This document shows, in pieces, positions 36,801 through 48,340 of a stretch of DNA of 64,000 bases. Each line of letters opens with the position of its first letter. Position 1 is the first letter of the stretch. The position numbers and the translations under genes were made by a program. Under the pieces are notes generated by a model. That model ran no database searches and was not told where the DNA came from. It worked only from the letters and a program-made list of their open reading frames with translations. The DNA comes from Eopsaltria australis (taxonomy: Eukaryota; Chordata; Aves; Passeriformes; Petroicidae): positions 160,510-224,509 of the forward strand of contig JAVTVJ010001874.1 of the NCBI GenBank assembly GCA_034509425.1. Direction: 5' to 3'.

Positions 36801-39800
36801 AAAGACACGGTGGTATTTAATTATTTAAGAAACAAACTGGTGGTGGAAATTTCACAGAGATGTAAGGTCCTTGGACTTGTGCAAGAGACAAACTTGGCCC
36901 ACTTTCCTGTGACTAATATATACAGTACAGAAAGAGAGAAGGGGGAAGGAAAAGCCATTTTCTTTCGCAACGGGAGCATACGACATTAAGGAAACTGAAA
37001 ACTACATTTCTAAAATTGTTTCCATTTCAGTGTTCTTCTGCCTATGGAGAATCAATACGCCAGAAGAGCATAGCCTTAAACATTAATATTACAGAATAAA
37101 ATTTGTTTTTGATGGATTGATAGGCACATTTTCTTAAGGCCAAGAAATAATGAATACAACCTTTTTTTCCAGATAGTCTATCTTTCCCCTCTCCCTGCAC
37201 AGAGGATGTAGAGAATAATATGATACCACTTGCCTGTATATAGAAACATCTGTTATTAGGCACCAAGAGGTTTCACTAGGACGCATGTCCTCAACCCCAT
37301 ATATTCAATTGGAACAGCAAAGGGAAATTAGAATACAGGAAAATGCTCTTGTATGCTCTGAAAAGCTTCAGAAAGCCAGTCAATCAAGAAAGCTTGGCTG
37401 ATGTGACAGTGGCTAATAATTCCCAGGGGATTTTACTCTGCCCTAACTACACAGTCCCTAAGCAGGCTGAGCTTAAAAGCAAATCCATGTACACCCTGAT
37501 TTCAACATGTAGTTTTACATCATGTCACACTTGCTTTTCTTTCTGAATCAGCAATAAATAGCAAGTGCTTCCCTAGTAATTCTGATCTTACACATGGACA
37601 GAGTAGAAATAATAATTTATCTGTTGTCCTGACATTTGGTGATTTTTTTGTAGGGAGGAAGCATGGGCCCATATTTCTGGGGCATCTTTAAATTCCAGTG
37701 GTTCTGAGAGATGCTTCCAAGATCATTGAGTATAAACTGAAGTTGTATTCCAAATTGTGTGTTCTTCACTATCACAGACATTTTTATTCACTTTTGTACT
37801 TACTGAGGAGGTAATTCTGATTCCACATAATCCCCCTTTTCCTTCCTGTGTCCTTCCCACTTAACAATGACATATTAGATACCCAAAGTCAAATTAGAAC
37901 ATCCTGCAGAGGGAGAAGAAATCACTGGACCCAAGCAAAAAGAGCTCTTTGTAAGGTTGTTTTCTATTTAAATATATGTACAGAGGGGGTTGGTAATGTG
38001 GAAAAAACAATTCTGCTCTCTTTTGGATAAGCCAAATAGGAGAAAGGTATGATGTTAGGACATAATCATATGTAGTTTTACTCTATCAGGACATACTTTA
38101 TGCAGAATTCAGGGAAAGGGCTGACCTTTCATTGAATGTCACCTTGTAACAGTTCACAGTTTAGTCTAATCACATTTTTAATTAGGAGTAGGGAGGAATA
38201 TTCTTAGTCTGCCTCAAAGGAAAACTTTAGGGACTCTGTTCTAACTCCCTCCAGCATCCTTAGTTTCATACAGCTGCTCTGACAGAGGCAAAACCAATGG
38301 AAGAAAAAAAAATGAAAGTAAAAACCTTCTTAAAGCAAAACTTAAAGTCAGTGTAAGAGTTCCGTTAGAAATCAGAACTGTGCACAGTCCAGAGGAACTT
38401 TGCCATCCCTTGAGATTCTTGGCAGCTTATCAAGCATCTCCCAGGATTTCTGCTCACAAGAACAGAGCATAATATTGTAGTCATTGATTGCATTTTATTC
38501 TTGTATTCTGAGTGCTGACTGAGGGACTGCATTAGTGCAGCAGACAATGAAATCTGACTCACCCAAAACTTATAATTGTCTTGGATGAGGTTAAAGATAT
38601 CACCACAAAACTGTTTGTGCTACGTTATTGCTGAAAAATCCCAGGCCTCTGGCAAACTCTGGAGCACTAGTTAGTGCATGGAACAGAGAAGAAACTTACC
38701 CTTAGGTCCCAAGAGCTTAGAAACTAAAGCTTCCTTAAGAAGACTACAAGCTAAAATTTAATGCTGTGGTATTACGTGTTGATTCGCAATAATATCAGCA
38801 CTTGCACATTGTAATATGACTTAGGGATATGTTATTGATTTTGTTTCCTAAGTATCCAGTAATCAGCATCTCGGCTAAGGTTCCTCTATCCTTCCATATG
38901 TTGTACAGCAAGTCATTGTACCTCCACAGAACCGATCCTTTCTTATTTCTTTTCAGGTTATTGCAGCCCCCAGCCTGTGCCAGGTGCTTCCCAAAGAACA
39001 AAGCTTAGGAAGTAGCTTTGAGATCTATGTAAAAACTCATCATAATGATATTTTTTTCCTTCTTCTTTGTATTGAACTACACCTTTCAACTAGTGAATTC
39101 AGCAGAGTTAGCAACTTAAACCAAAAATTGGTTCTTTGTTAAACTTTTTCAAGCTTTCTTTTCTCCCTCATTTTGAGTAGAGGGAGATACAGATTCATTG
39201 GTTGGTTGTTTAATGAAATTCTCTTCATTTTTTTCCTTTTTCTTTTCTTTTTCCTCAAGAATAAACAGATGGCTTTGTAGCTAAAAATATGATATAACAC
39301 ACCTCCGGTCAAAGTCTTCTGAAGCATATCTGTTCTTACTTATTTTTCTCTGCAACCATAAGTGTTCCAAATACTTTACAGAAATCATACCTGGCTCTCA
39401 CCTGGAAATGAAGAATGAGATTTTTAGTGGATTTCTTTTTAAGCCTTTGCACTTCTATCCATTTTGACTGAAGTTTGGAAACTCAGAACTTAAAGGCCTC
39501 CTACTCTCTACAAACTCCTCCTTTTGAGCCCTTTGTGGACATATCTTTTAGTTAAATTGCTATTGATGTTCAGACAGTAAAATTTTTTGCTTTCAATCTA
39601 TCTTAGACCAAAAGTTTATTGTCATTTGTTCATTTTCTTTGCAGCTCATAATGCATTTCCTGTATCCTGGTTTTGTCTAGGAGAACCTGGTTCCAGGCGG
39701 GACAACCCCATGGGCCCACCACACACTGAAATGCAGATAATCATCAAAGTGGAGTTTCTTATGACCTTGAAAATTAATTGAAAAGTAGGTTATTACCTTT

Positions 39801-39963
39801 TTCCTTCTTGGCGAAAAACACATAGGTGCAGAGTATATTTTAATCAGAAGTTCTTAACAACCAACCACATTCCTACTATTACCCAGTTATTGTGGATGGA
39901 GCTAGAATAACAGAGAAGTTTCTGCTTTGGAAACCCAAAGATCCTACAAACTTATAAATGCAG
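33824..39963. other. AT-rich unique sequence, no interspersed repeat recognised
   Basis: A 112-codon frame at 34972-35310 and several shorter ones carry no recognisable domain. A pyrimidine-rich TTTCTTTGCAG at 39635-39645 precedes a 44-codon frame ending at 39781, which could be chance. Confidence 0.4.
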
Positions 39964-40010
39964 TTATTTATTTATTTATTTATTTATTTTATTTATTTAC
40001 TTACTTATTG
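39964..40010 (+). repeat. (ATTT)n microsatellite
   Basis: About eleven ATTT-type units, the last few with ACTT variants. Confidence 0.95.
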
Positions 40011-40099
40011 TATTTCTAAGAATTGTTGCATGCAAATGAATTTCATGTGATGAGAAATGTTAATCTTATGTTAAAGAAAAGGGCTGGAAATCTTTTCGT

Positions 40100-40230
40100 C
40101 TGGCTTCTGCAACCAGGATTTATTCTATGACCTTTAATAAATCAATTCTTGATGTGTCAGTTTCCCCACTGGTTAAATTTTGATTAATAATGACCCTTAA
40201 TATAATTTCTGTAGTTCAGAAGAGGGTGAT
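40100..40230 (+). mobile_element. MIR-like SINE relic
   Basis: The sense MIR core is readable in order: 'ctatgacctttaataaatcaattcttga' (for TGTGACCTTGGGCAAGT...ACTTAACC), then 'gtgtcagtttccccactggttaaattttgattaataatgaccctta' (for CTCAGTTTCC.CATCTGTAAAATGGGGATAATAAT..ACCT). The divergence is what is expected of a pre-avian SINE. This and the copy near 49.5 kb are the best MIR candidates in the window. Confidence 0.6.
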
Positions 40231-40730
40231 GAAAGTGAAGGCCCAGTCCTCACAACTTTTACTTCATCAGGTAGCACCTACTCCTGAGAATGGTTTCCTA
40301 AACCTCAGTAGAAACTTCTCAGCTGAGAAGTTTACATGAATAAGTATGACTTATCTAATACTTGTCAACTTTTTTCAATTCTTGAGGTCTAATGCAGCAT
40401 TTAAGTGAAATTTTTTTTTTTCTTTATGAAGGTCTTTTCTTAGCCTATCATGCCTTATGACAACCCAGATAATTTAGCACCCTTTTTAATGATGGAAGAG
40501 CTGTGATAGCTTGATGGCACTTGGCTACAATTTAGGTACTTTTTATTTGGAGTTGGGATAGGGAAGAACTTGTTGTCTGTGTGTAATTTTTGCCAGCATG
40601 GGTTTACACCTTCAGACAAAGGCTCAAGTTGACTGATGACATTCCCATCTAAGGTAGGCAGCAAAACTCTTTCCAAAATCTAGCTGCTATACAGTTATTC
40701 TCATGCAAAATGACTCATTCTTTATTGCAG

Positions 40731-40801
40731 TGGCAGCCAAGATTGTTACAAGTGCCATGACAGTGTCCGAAACAAAGGATGCACTCCAAATCAATTTAGT
40801 C
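40731..40801 (+). CDS. Possible short Cys-rich exon, product not recognised
   Basis: Hypothetical. A pyrimidine-rich tract and TTTATTGCAG at 40721-40730 form a good acceptor; AGTC|GTGAGG at 40798-40807 is a fair donor. Joined in phase 2 to the exon at 33738-33823 the segment reads GSQDCYKCHDSV..., with a third cysteine shortly after, a spacing reminiscent of the start of small disulfide-rich extracellular domains. A different frame of the same segment is open to 40912. I find no later exons. The two-frame openness makes chance likely. Confidence 0.12.
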
Positions 40802-40915
40802 GTGAGGGAAAAAATGGCAGAAATTAAAAGTCCAAGAAATATTCTTACCATCTCCTGGCTATATTCAGGATTTCAGAAGGTCTCTTGTTTCCATACCAGG
40901 GAGCCAACACTTTAA

Positions 40916-42495
40916 CATCTGAACAATGATATAAGTCAGAAATTATGACACACTTCTCTGTTTCAAGAAAATACGTGTTTCAACAGCTTTATCAAAATGC
41001 ATAACAGGGGAATTTTGATGTAGGTTTTTCCCACAACTTCAGGACACCCTCTGTGGAGGGCTCTAAAGGTATTTCAGGGGAAACTCTTTGCTTGCTACTG
41101 GGACAGATCTGTTTGTCTTCGCATAGATACTAGAATATACGTGATGCAGTGATGAGCCAAGGTATGAGTCTCAAGCACTTTAATTTGATAAACTCGCAGT
41201 GAAAATTGTGCTCACAAAATTATCCAGAAATTCCATAATTTTTATTTTTGCAGTACTTAATCCATTATTTCAATGCAGTTTTCAGTGGGGCCTAGAAGGT
41301 GATAACGACCATGATTATTCTTTCTTTCTTTTTTTTTTTCCATTTCAAAAATCAATATTATAGTCATTTTCCATCCTTTCTGTTACCTCTCCAGATTTTC
41401 AATTACTTTTCTGAAGTATTTTTCTTGGATAAAATTAAACCAATTACTGCTGATCTTGACAAGTAATGACACATGCCCTATGAACTAGTAGATCTTTCTG
41501 TGCTCTGAAAGCAGTCCTTCAAGAAGCAAGGTGTTTATTTGTTCTTTTAATACTTCTTTCTCTAGGAAATAGAAAGTGTAACTACCTCTTGATATATCAG
41601 AAACTTTTTCTGCTGAACTCTCAGTATTACTTTCTGATTGTACCCATTACGCTACTGTTTTTAATTTTCACAGAATTCATAAATTAGTTCCCCTAAAATT
41701 CTTCACCAAGCAAAGATCTTGAGTACCTTTTTAATTTAAATCATGTAAGTTCATTACCAGGCAGGATCCTGGGGACAGGATGGGATGTCAGACCACGGTC
41801 TGAGATGTTGCACTACAAAAACTTTTTGCACGCAGAGTCATAATGAAGGAAAATAATTTCCTGCCTCTAGAAATGGGCCAGGTCATGTTATTTCCTTTCT
41901 GTATGTTCAAACCAAAATACAACTTTTTTCTTTTTTTATAAAAAAGTGGCTTTGGTCATTTCAAAGAAGTTAAGGGATAGGAAAACAAACCAAATTGGTC
42001 TTCTGTTTCTCTCCAATGTGTTTTGGGGGGTTTTCCTCAGTGACAAAAAGAAAAGAAAAGTCTTTTTGGGTCTACCAGCCAAGTGAAAAATCAGTTACAC
42101 AGGGCTGGCTGTTTGTTAGGACTAGCTATCAGACAATCCATGCTTTTTGTTAGTTATTTTTTCCCCATAATAGGACATATCATTGACCACAATAGCATTG
42201 AATTTTTGTTTACATCTGTACAGACAAAGTAGCATTTTTACCACCACTCTTCAAGGTGCAGACAAAAAAATTAATAAAAGAGAAGAAGGAGAAGCAAGTC
42301 CATCTATATTTTAAAAAATATATGCATAGCTTCTGAGGAAAAAAAGAAGTGATTTAAAGATAACCCTAGAATTTTAAACACTCAGTTCTTTTTGCATGAA
42401 ATCTCAAAGTGAAACTCCATCTGATCCCCTCATTTAGTGAGATTCTGTTTGGCCACCATCAATTTCAACTTCTCACACCTTTGTTGGACAGATTT
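40916..42495. other. AT-rich unique sequence, no gene seen
   Basis: Only homopolymer runs and short frames are visible. Confidence 0.4.
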
Positions 42496-42509
42496 CCCCC
42501 CCCCCCCCC
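42496..42509 (+). repeat. Poly(C) run of 14 bases
   Basis: Uninterrupted C14, unusual in this AT-rich context. Length may be uncertain because such runs are hard to sequence. Confidence 0.85.
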
Positions 42510-43883
42510 GGTAAGAAACTGTTTAAGGGCTAAAGAATATCCTCCTACCATCAGACTGGACTTGCACAAATATTTTGCATCATCTTTCTCTGTCCCTCTT
42601 TTTCCAATAGTGACAAATTCCTTCTCAAAAACTATTTTTTTTCCTAGAATGTTTCTATATTGCAGCCTACTAAGCATCCTAATTACAATATGCTCAAATA
42701 ATCACTAAACTCATAATTAGGACCAGTTAAGTACATGAGTTTGCCAGGTGAAGAAGTAATATCATGGGGGCAAACCATCAGCTGCTGTGAAACAGTCCAG
42801 CTTCACTGGGTTCAGCATAAGAATTTCTGGTTATAGCAGAGACCTCAGTATAAAATCTTCTCTGCTGGGAAGCACTCAGTAAGAGATACCTGAGAATAAA
42901 ATGTATATTTAAGAGTAGACTAAGGAAGGCAGCTTACAGGCAAAGGATCAGATTTTTTAAAAAAGTCATCTCTCCACTGCTACCTGAGCTGTTCACTATG
43001 GAAAAATAACAACTGAAGTACAGAGAAGTTGATAAGGAATACAAGGAAGCACAACTTCTTGTGTGCTGTCTTGGACTAGTTAATATTCATCAGGAAAGGT
43101 CAAGGCCTTAAACAGAAAGGTTATTTCAGGGAATTGTGTGGAATAAAAAGGATCAGTACAGCCCAGAAGTGTTGAACTTGGAATTCAGGGGTCAAGATTC
43201 CCAACACCTGAAATTTCACAACTGACTGGATGCTCAGATGCTGCATTGTTTTCTAATTGCTATAAATCTTGTGGGTTTTTAAGCTGTGCATATAATCTGC
43301 ATTTCTGGAAAACACAGTTGTTAGTTACCAGAAACCCAATGTATTATTAATTTATTTAATGCTGATGGACTGAATTGTGTAATGGGTAAAGACAGTCAAG
43401 GAGCAGTGATTGGCAGGAATAAACCAGTTTCACTGAATGGGGACAGGGAGGATTTTATTCAAGGAAATGGCAGTGAAACCATCCTAATAAATAACCAAGC
43501 CGAGTTGACTCAAGCACTTATAATGCCAGTGTCTGTGATAAGCAATGGAAACATTAATATAAAATGCTTCACCATAAACGAATACGGTAGAGTTCAGAAT
43601 GATATATTGCAGCACAGCCATCCCTAGCATGGCATGCTTTTAAAGTGATGCTTATAATAATTTTTATTTTCGTAACAATAGGGAAAAAAAAAAGAACAGA
43701 ACAGCAAAAATTGTTATCTGCTAAAAAGGAACTGCAATAGCAAAATTTCCTGATAAGAGCCTACATAAGGATTTAGCCACAGCAAGAGAACTGTGCTCAG
43801 ATACAAATGCAGAAACTAGGAATGTGGTTGTAGCTTGTTCACTTCTAATCCTAGCTGTATGTTACAGTCAGATGGTGAAAGCA
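42510..43883. other. Unique sequence, no gene seen
   Basis: An 81-codon frame at 43382-43627 has no recognisable domain. Confidence 0.4.
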
Positions 43884-43930
43884 GTCATTTCATGAAATAA
43901 CTGAAATTTTCAGATATTTCATGAAATGAC
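43884..43930. repeat. 47-bp near-perfect palindrome
   Basis: GTCATTTCATGAAATA (43884-43899) is exactly complementary to 43915-43930. After one A/A mismatch, CTGAAA (43901-43906) pairs with TTTCAG (43908-43913) around a single central T (43907), giving 22 of 23 possible pairs. Each arm also contains its own 12-bp palindrome ATTTCATGAAAT. Confidence 0.9.
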
Positions 43931-44484
43931 CAGCATTATGGCTGTTCTACTACACTCTTAGACTCTTTCACTCCATCATTAAATTAAATGACTGCTGTTA
44001 TTGTGAAAGCCACATTGGTGTGATTTTTATCACTTATATTTAGGCACCTGAACTTAGATGTACAGGTCAATTTAGGCTCTCACAGTCACAGAAGAAAAGG
44101 TGGCATGTCCAGGTGGTAACCCAGCAGATCTAACTTAGCTACCTGGTTTTGGATTAAATAAACCATCCTTTTGCATACACTGCTCTCTTTCACTTAATTA
44201 TAAAAGAAGTCAAATGTGACATGTTTGAAGAAAGATGCTTACCCATTGGTTGATCCTCATGACTCCTATTCAGTGTGTTGCTTAATTCTATAAATGCTCA
44301 CAACTGCTGTGAAAAATATTTCTGTTATGACACACTCTTGTAGACATTCACTTTTTACACCCTATGCTCTTTGCCACAGGACATCTGACTGCACTGGATC
44401 CATTTGCTCCCTCCTTGTAGCTTATAATTCCCTTTACCAGTGTGCCATGTGGGCTACAGGATAGAATTAGTATAATATTCACTG

Positions 44485-44537
44485 TTTTTTTGGGGGTTTT
44501 TTTGTTGTTTTGTTTTGTTTTGTTTTGTTTTGTTTTG
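44485..44537 (+). repeat. (TTTTG)n simple repeat
   Basis: T/G-rich run ending in seven or so TTTTG units. Confidence 0.9.
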
Positions 44538-44608
44538 ATCAGAAACACATCTCTTTGGCACATCTTTCTTTACCCAGTCTGGGACATTTATTAAACCTCT
44601 CCACAGTC

Positions 44609-44779
44609 ATGGCTTTCCTACAGTCCCTAGCCTTAAAAATTTGCCCCTGTTGTGACAGTCAAATTCTAGTGACAGATGAGCATGTTAAATGCCTTTACTG
44701 CCTTGAAGAAATTCTGTCTCATATTCCAAGTAAATGCAGCATTTGTTGGTCCTTCCCCTTGCAGGCCAGAAAAGACTAA
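44609..44779 (+). mobile_element. Possible relic of a DIRS-like retrotransposon Gag zinc-finger region
   Basis: An ATG at 44609 opens a 56-codon frame whose core holds CPCC at 44642-44653, then D-E-H at 44675-44683, C-L-Y-C-L at 44690-44704, a His at 44720 and C-S-I-C at 44735-44746, followed by QARKD and a stop at 44777. The arrangement C-x2-C ... D-x-H-x2-C-L-x-C-L ... H ... C-x2-C followed by a basic QARK/ALKNR-like stretch matches what I recall of the N-terminal zinc-binding region of vertebrate DIRS1-like Gag proteins, the same lineage from which the LAP2-alpha C-terminus was derived. No other part of such an element is recognised nearby. Decayed element or chance similarity are both possible; I favour a relic. 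Confidence 0.35.
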
Positions 44780-46624
44780 GAGCCTGTCTTTCTAACTGCT
44801 TCCCTGGGAAGTGAAAAGTTCTATCTTCAGACAGTCATGATGAAGTGGCACCATTCACAGGGAAGACAATATTAGTTGAAGTATGGATGTGGTGAATGTC
44901 CATGAAGTTATATGACAGGTTCACTCTTTCCTAACGAGAATCTGAGAGGAGCCAAGGGATTCTGCACATCAGATTAGGAACGTCCAATGCAATTCTGATA
45001 GAACAGAGAGGCTGGAAACTACATCTCAAAGCAAGTCTCCTGGCTGTGGCTGCAGAGCAGGGCAGATGCAGTTCTGGGGTTTTCTGGGCCCTAGGAGGAA
45101 GGCAAAGCAGGCACCTGCAACACAGAGGAGACTCTGATTCTTCAAGAGACTTATCAGATTCCCTGAAACTGTTAAAGAAACAATCCTTAACCCAGGGAAA
45201 AGCCTGATTTAAATGGATAGGGTTGAAGTTTTGCATGAGGTCAAAGACTACCTGCCAGTTTGAGTCCTTCAGTCTAGGCTGAGAAAATGGATAGGGTAAA
45301 TATTAGTTCCTACTTCATCTGCATATAAAACCCAGAGCACGTCACAAGGCACTGACCTTCACATCTGTTCACACAATTGGGTGCTCTGAATTCCTTAGAA
45401 GGAGGCTTTTTTGGTATCTGCTCCTGTATGTTCTTTTGGTTGTGGGATGTTATATGGAAGAATAGTTGAGAAGATAAGCAGGAGTCGTTTGTTGAAATCT
45501 ATTGCCCTTTCTGCATAAAACTTTACCACAAACTCACACTCCAGAAGAGAGCAGGGAAGAGTCAAACCAGCATAACGAGAGGCAAAGTGAGACTTGCCAC
45601 AAGTCTTAAATGGAAACTGGACAGTGAGATCTAGAAAATACTGGTCACAGAGGGGCAATGTTTCTCACTTACCATATTTCACACTGTTTTATCAGATACA
45701 GGTTGTTATCATGAATATGTGCAGCCACCTCAGAACAGTTTTGAGCTGCTGAAATGTGTATTCATGTCAGCAAATATTATACAAGCAGTAGAGCTTGACT
45801 GTTGAGCATTCCACAGAACCCACTGCTCACAAGAAAGTATAAAACCAACTCAAAGTCATCTGACAGAAGTCAAGTAATTCTAAGACAAAATACTTTATGC
45901 TCTTTCCTGGTCATGGTCCCATAAATCCTGGAGATTCCTCCCTTCCACATCAAAAATGTAAAAAGAAATTGCCTTCTGATTTGTGTCCTTTTTTCTTTTA
46001 CAGTCTGGCTTGAGAGATGAATGATCAGTTGAAACATCCTTTACAGACTTTGTGGCTATCAAACAGCAGAGAGGCTTGTCCTGAACTTTTGTAAAGCAGA
46101 TATTTCAGAAAAGCTGAAATGTGAATGTAATCCCAGAAAAGAAACATAAATTCTCTTCCCTGGGTTGCTGCTAAGGAAGTGAGAAACATCAGTGATTTGG
46201 GCTTGCTTTTAAATATCTACATATTTCAAAAAGTATTTTTTGAAATCTGTTTCAAAAAAGTCTGTTTCTTACACTTGAGTTTCCTAGATGTTTTAAAGGC
46301 TCAACTAGGTTGTTTACAAATTAGCTCATTTAAGAATTAAACTGTTATTCACAGAATTTTTGGTTTTTTTTTTTTAATTTTAATTTTAAAGTTTCCTGAG
46401 AAGTAGATTTGTTGTGTTTGTTTGGGGTTTTTTTTAGAGGAAAAGTTTTGGAGTTTTCTCATATCATTTATTTGACGAAGATTTTAATTGTACTTTGATA
46501 TGGACAGATTTCAAACATATGAGTTTATGCTTATTTGTACAGTTATTATGGTTTTCACTAAAGCATATACAATTAGACTTTTGAGTACCCCTGAGGTCAG
46601 ATAACCTGATTTCTGAACTCCAGC
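44780..46624. other. Unique sequence, no gene seen
   Basis: No recognisable repeat; T-rich runs near 46360 and 46420. Confidence 0.4.
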
Positions 46625-47310
46625 TTCACATATTTAAGATCAGAGAATCCTACAGTTTTTTTCAGTTGTAAGGAACTCCTGACAGGTCAGGATGGCTCAA
46701 AGTTGGGCCAATTTAAAAGTTATACCATTTGACATAGGCCCTCGTTCGGCCGAGTTTAGTGTGTCTGCAGGAATGGGTATTTCACCTCTAGTCTAGGCCT
46801 CTGCTTTAATGTTTGACCAAAAGATGATTGTGTCATCTTTTTTTCCTAATTTCTGATCAGAATTTCACTCTCTGTAACCTGTGTCCATTGCCTTCTGTCC
46901 TTTATGTGTCTACCTCCAAAATGAGCCTGGCTCCACTCTGTCTATAACTGCCTAATTTGTACTTGATGACATCTACTTATTCTGCTTTTCTGAAGACAGA
47001 ATAAATCCAGCTGCCTCAGTTTCTTTTTGTATATCTTGTGGTCTGGACACGCACATGCAGCTGCCTGTTTGACAAGTTTAAGTATCTTGCAGATGCAGGG
47101 GAGGTGTAGTACTCCGGGTTTGGTTTCATGAGTGCTGAATTGAATGTAATAATCACTTCCTCCATTCTTCTGCCGATGTTAACGTATCCAAGTCTGTGGT
47201 TAGCCATCACCTCTGTAAGGATCCACTGTGACTCATGCTCAAATCAATGTGCACCAGGGCCCCCCAAGTTCTTTTCTGCACAGCCGTTTCCAAGGCCAGC
47301 TGGTGGGACA
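46625..47310 (-). mobile_element. CR1 LINE, about 690 bp, strongly diverged (antisense)
   Basis: Left edge 'agagaatcctacag' is a degenerate CR1 terminus. Further right the antisense CR1 order is clear: 'ctgtaacctgtgtccattgccttctgtcctt', 'ccagctgcctcag', 'gtagtactccgggtttggtttcatgagtgctga', 'taatcacttcctcc', 'ttagccatcac' and 'gactcatgctcaaat...gtgcaccagggccccccaagttcttttctgcacagc'. It covers the end of ORF2 and the 3' region. Frames are broken. Confidence 0.8.
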
Positions 47311-48340
47311 ATGAAGGAGCTCTTGACCGGCACAAAACCACTCCAGTCTTGACCACATCCAGTGGCCTCACACAGCAAAGCCCGAAAACACCCTGAAAAG
47401 GAAATGACTGCACCTCTGTCAGCCTGATAAGCAATGCACATCCATCAGATCAGGGCCAAGACAAAACAGTGGATGATAGGTTCCTTCAAGGCACAGCTGC
47501 TTCAGGGTGAAAAGAGGTGGGGTTGGCAATTTTCTTCAAAACAATTTAAAGCTTTAATACCGAGCTTTACTCACAATGGTAGAGACAAGAGATCTAGTGA
47601 ACTGAGATTGTGAGAATGAATTGTCCCAAAATAAACTGAAAAAGTGGCAAAAGAGTTGTGCATTTCCAGATGGCAATGAGATACAATTATATATTTGAAC
47701 TAAACAGATGTATCATGTAGTAATTGTTTTGAAACTATTAGAAACTACTCAAGAGAGTAAGTCTGCCTGCTTGTTTGTCCCAAGCTCACAAAAAAGTCAA
47801 CTGCACTTAAATCTCCTGAACTGGTAGAAGAATAAACATTCACTAGCAGGTAGTTAAATGACGTTGACTGATAATTCCAAAGGCAGGTTATAGCTCTTTA
47901 GTGGACGCGGGTATAGTCTTGCTAGTTTTCAAGTTGTCCAGAAGTTACATGATAACACTTTCTACAACTAAACAGGTGACGTCGAATAGTGAAACCAAAA
48001 TGAATCACTGGAAATCTTTAAAACCCGAGATAAGGGTCTTGTATGCTTCTTGCTAAAACTTATAGTCTAAACGAGGTTTTAAACCAGGAGAGAAGATTTT
48101 CTAATCTCCACTTACAGTCAACACAGAGGGATGTGACCCTCTCCAGAGGGGTATCATGTGAATTGCTGAATTATATTCTCAGCATGTCTGGTGGGACGGT
48201 GAGCATGAGTGACAGAGCCTCTAATTTGAGACATGTCATCAACGTGCAGAAATATCAGATGAAGAAGGATCTTATCTTCTGTTGCTGACAGAAACAGGAC
48301 ATATTTACTCTGTGTTATGACTGCCTCTGGTCATAAATAA
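47311..48340. other. Unique sequence, no gene seen
   Basis: Possible continuation of the CR1 for some tens of bases; otherwise nothing recognisable. Confidence 0.4.

Noticed and set aside
39646..39781. Possible terminal exon after TTTCTTTGCAG
   Set aside because: Only 44 codons, no recognised product, and not in phase with the ATG exon at 33738-33823.
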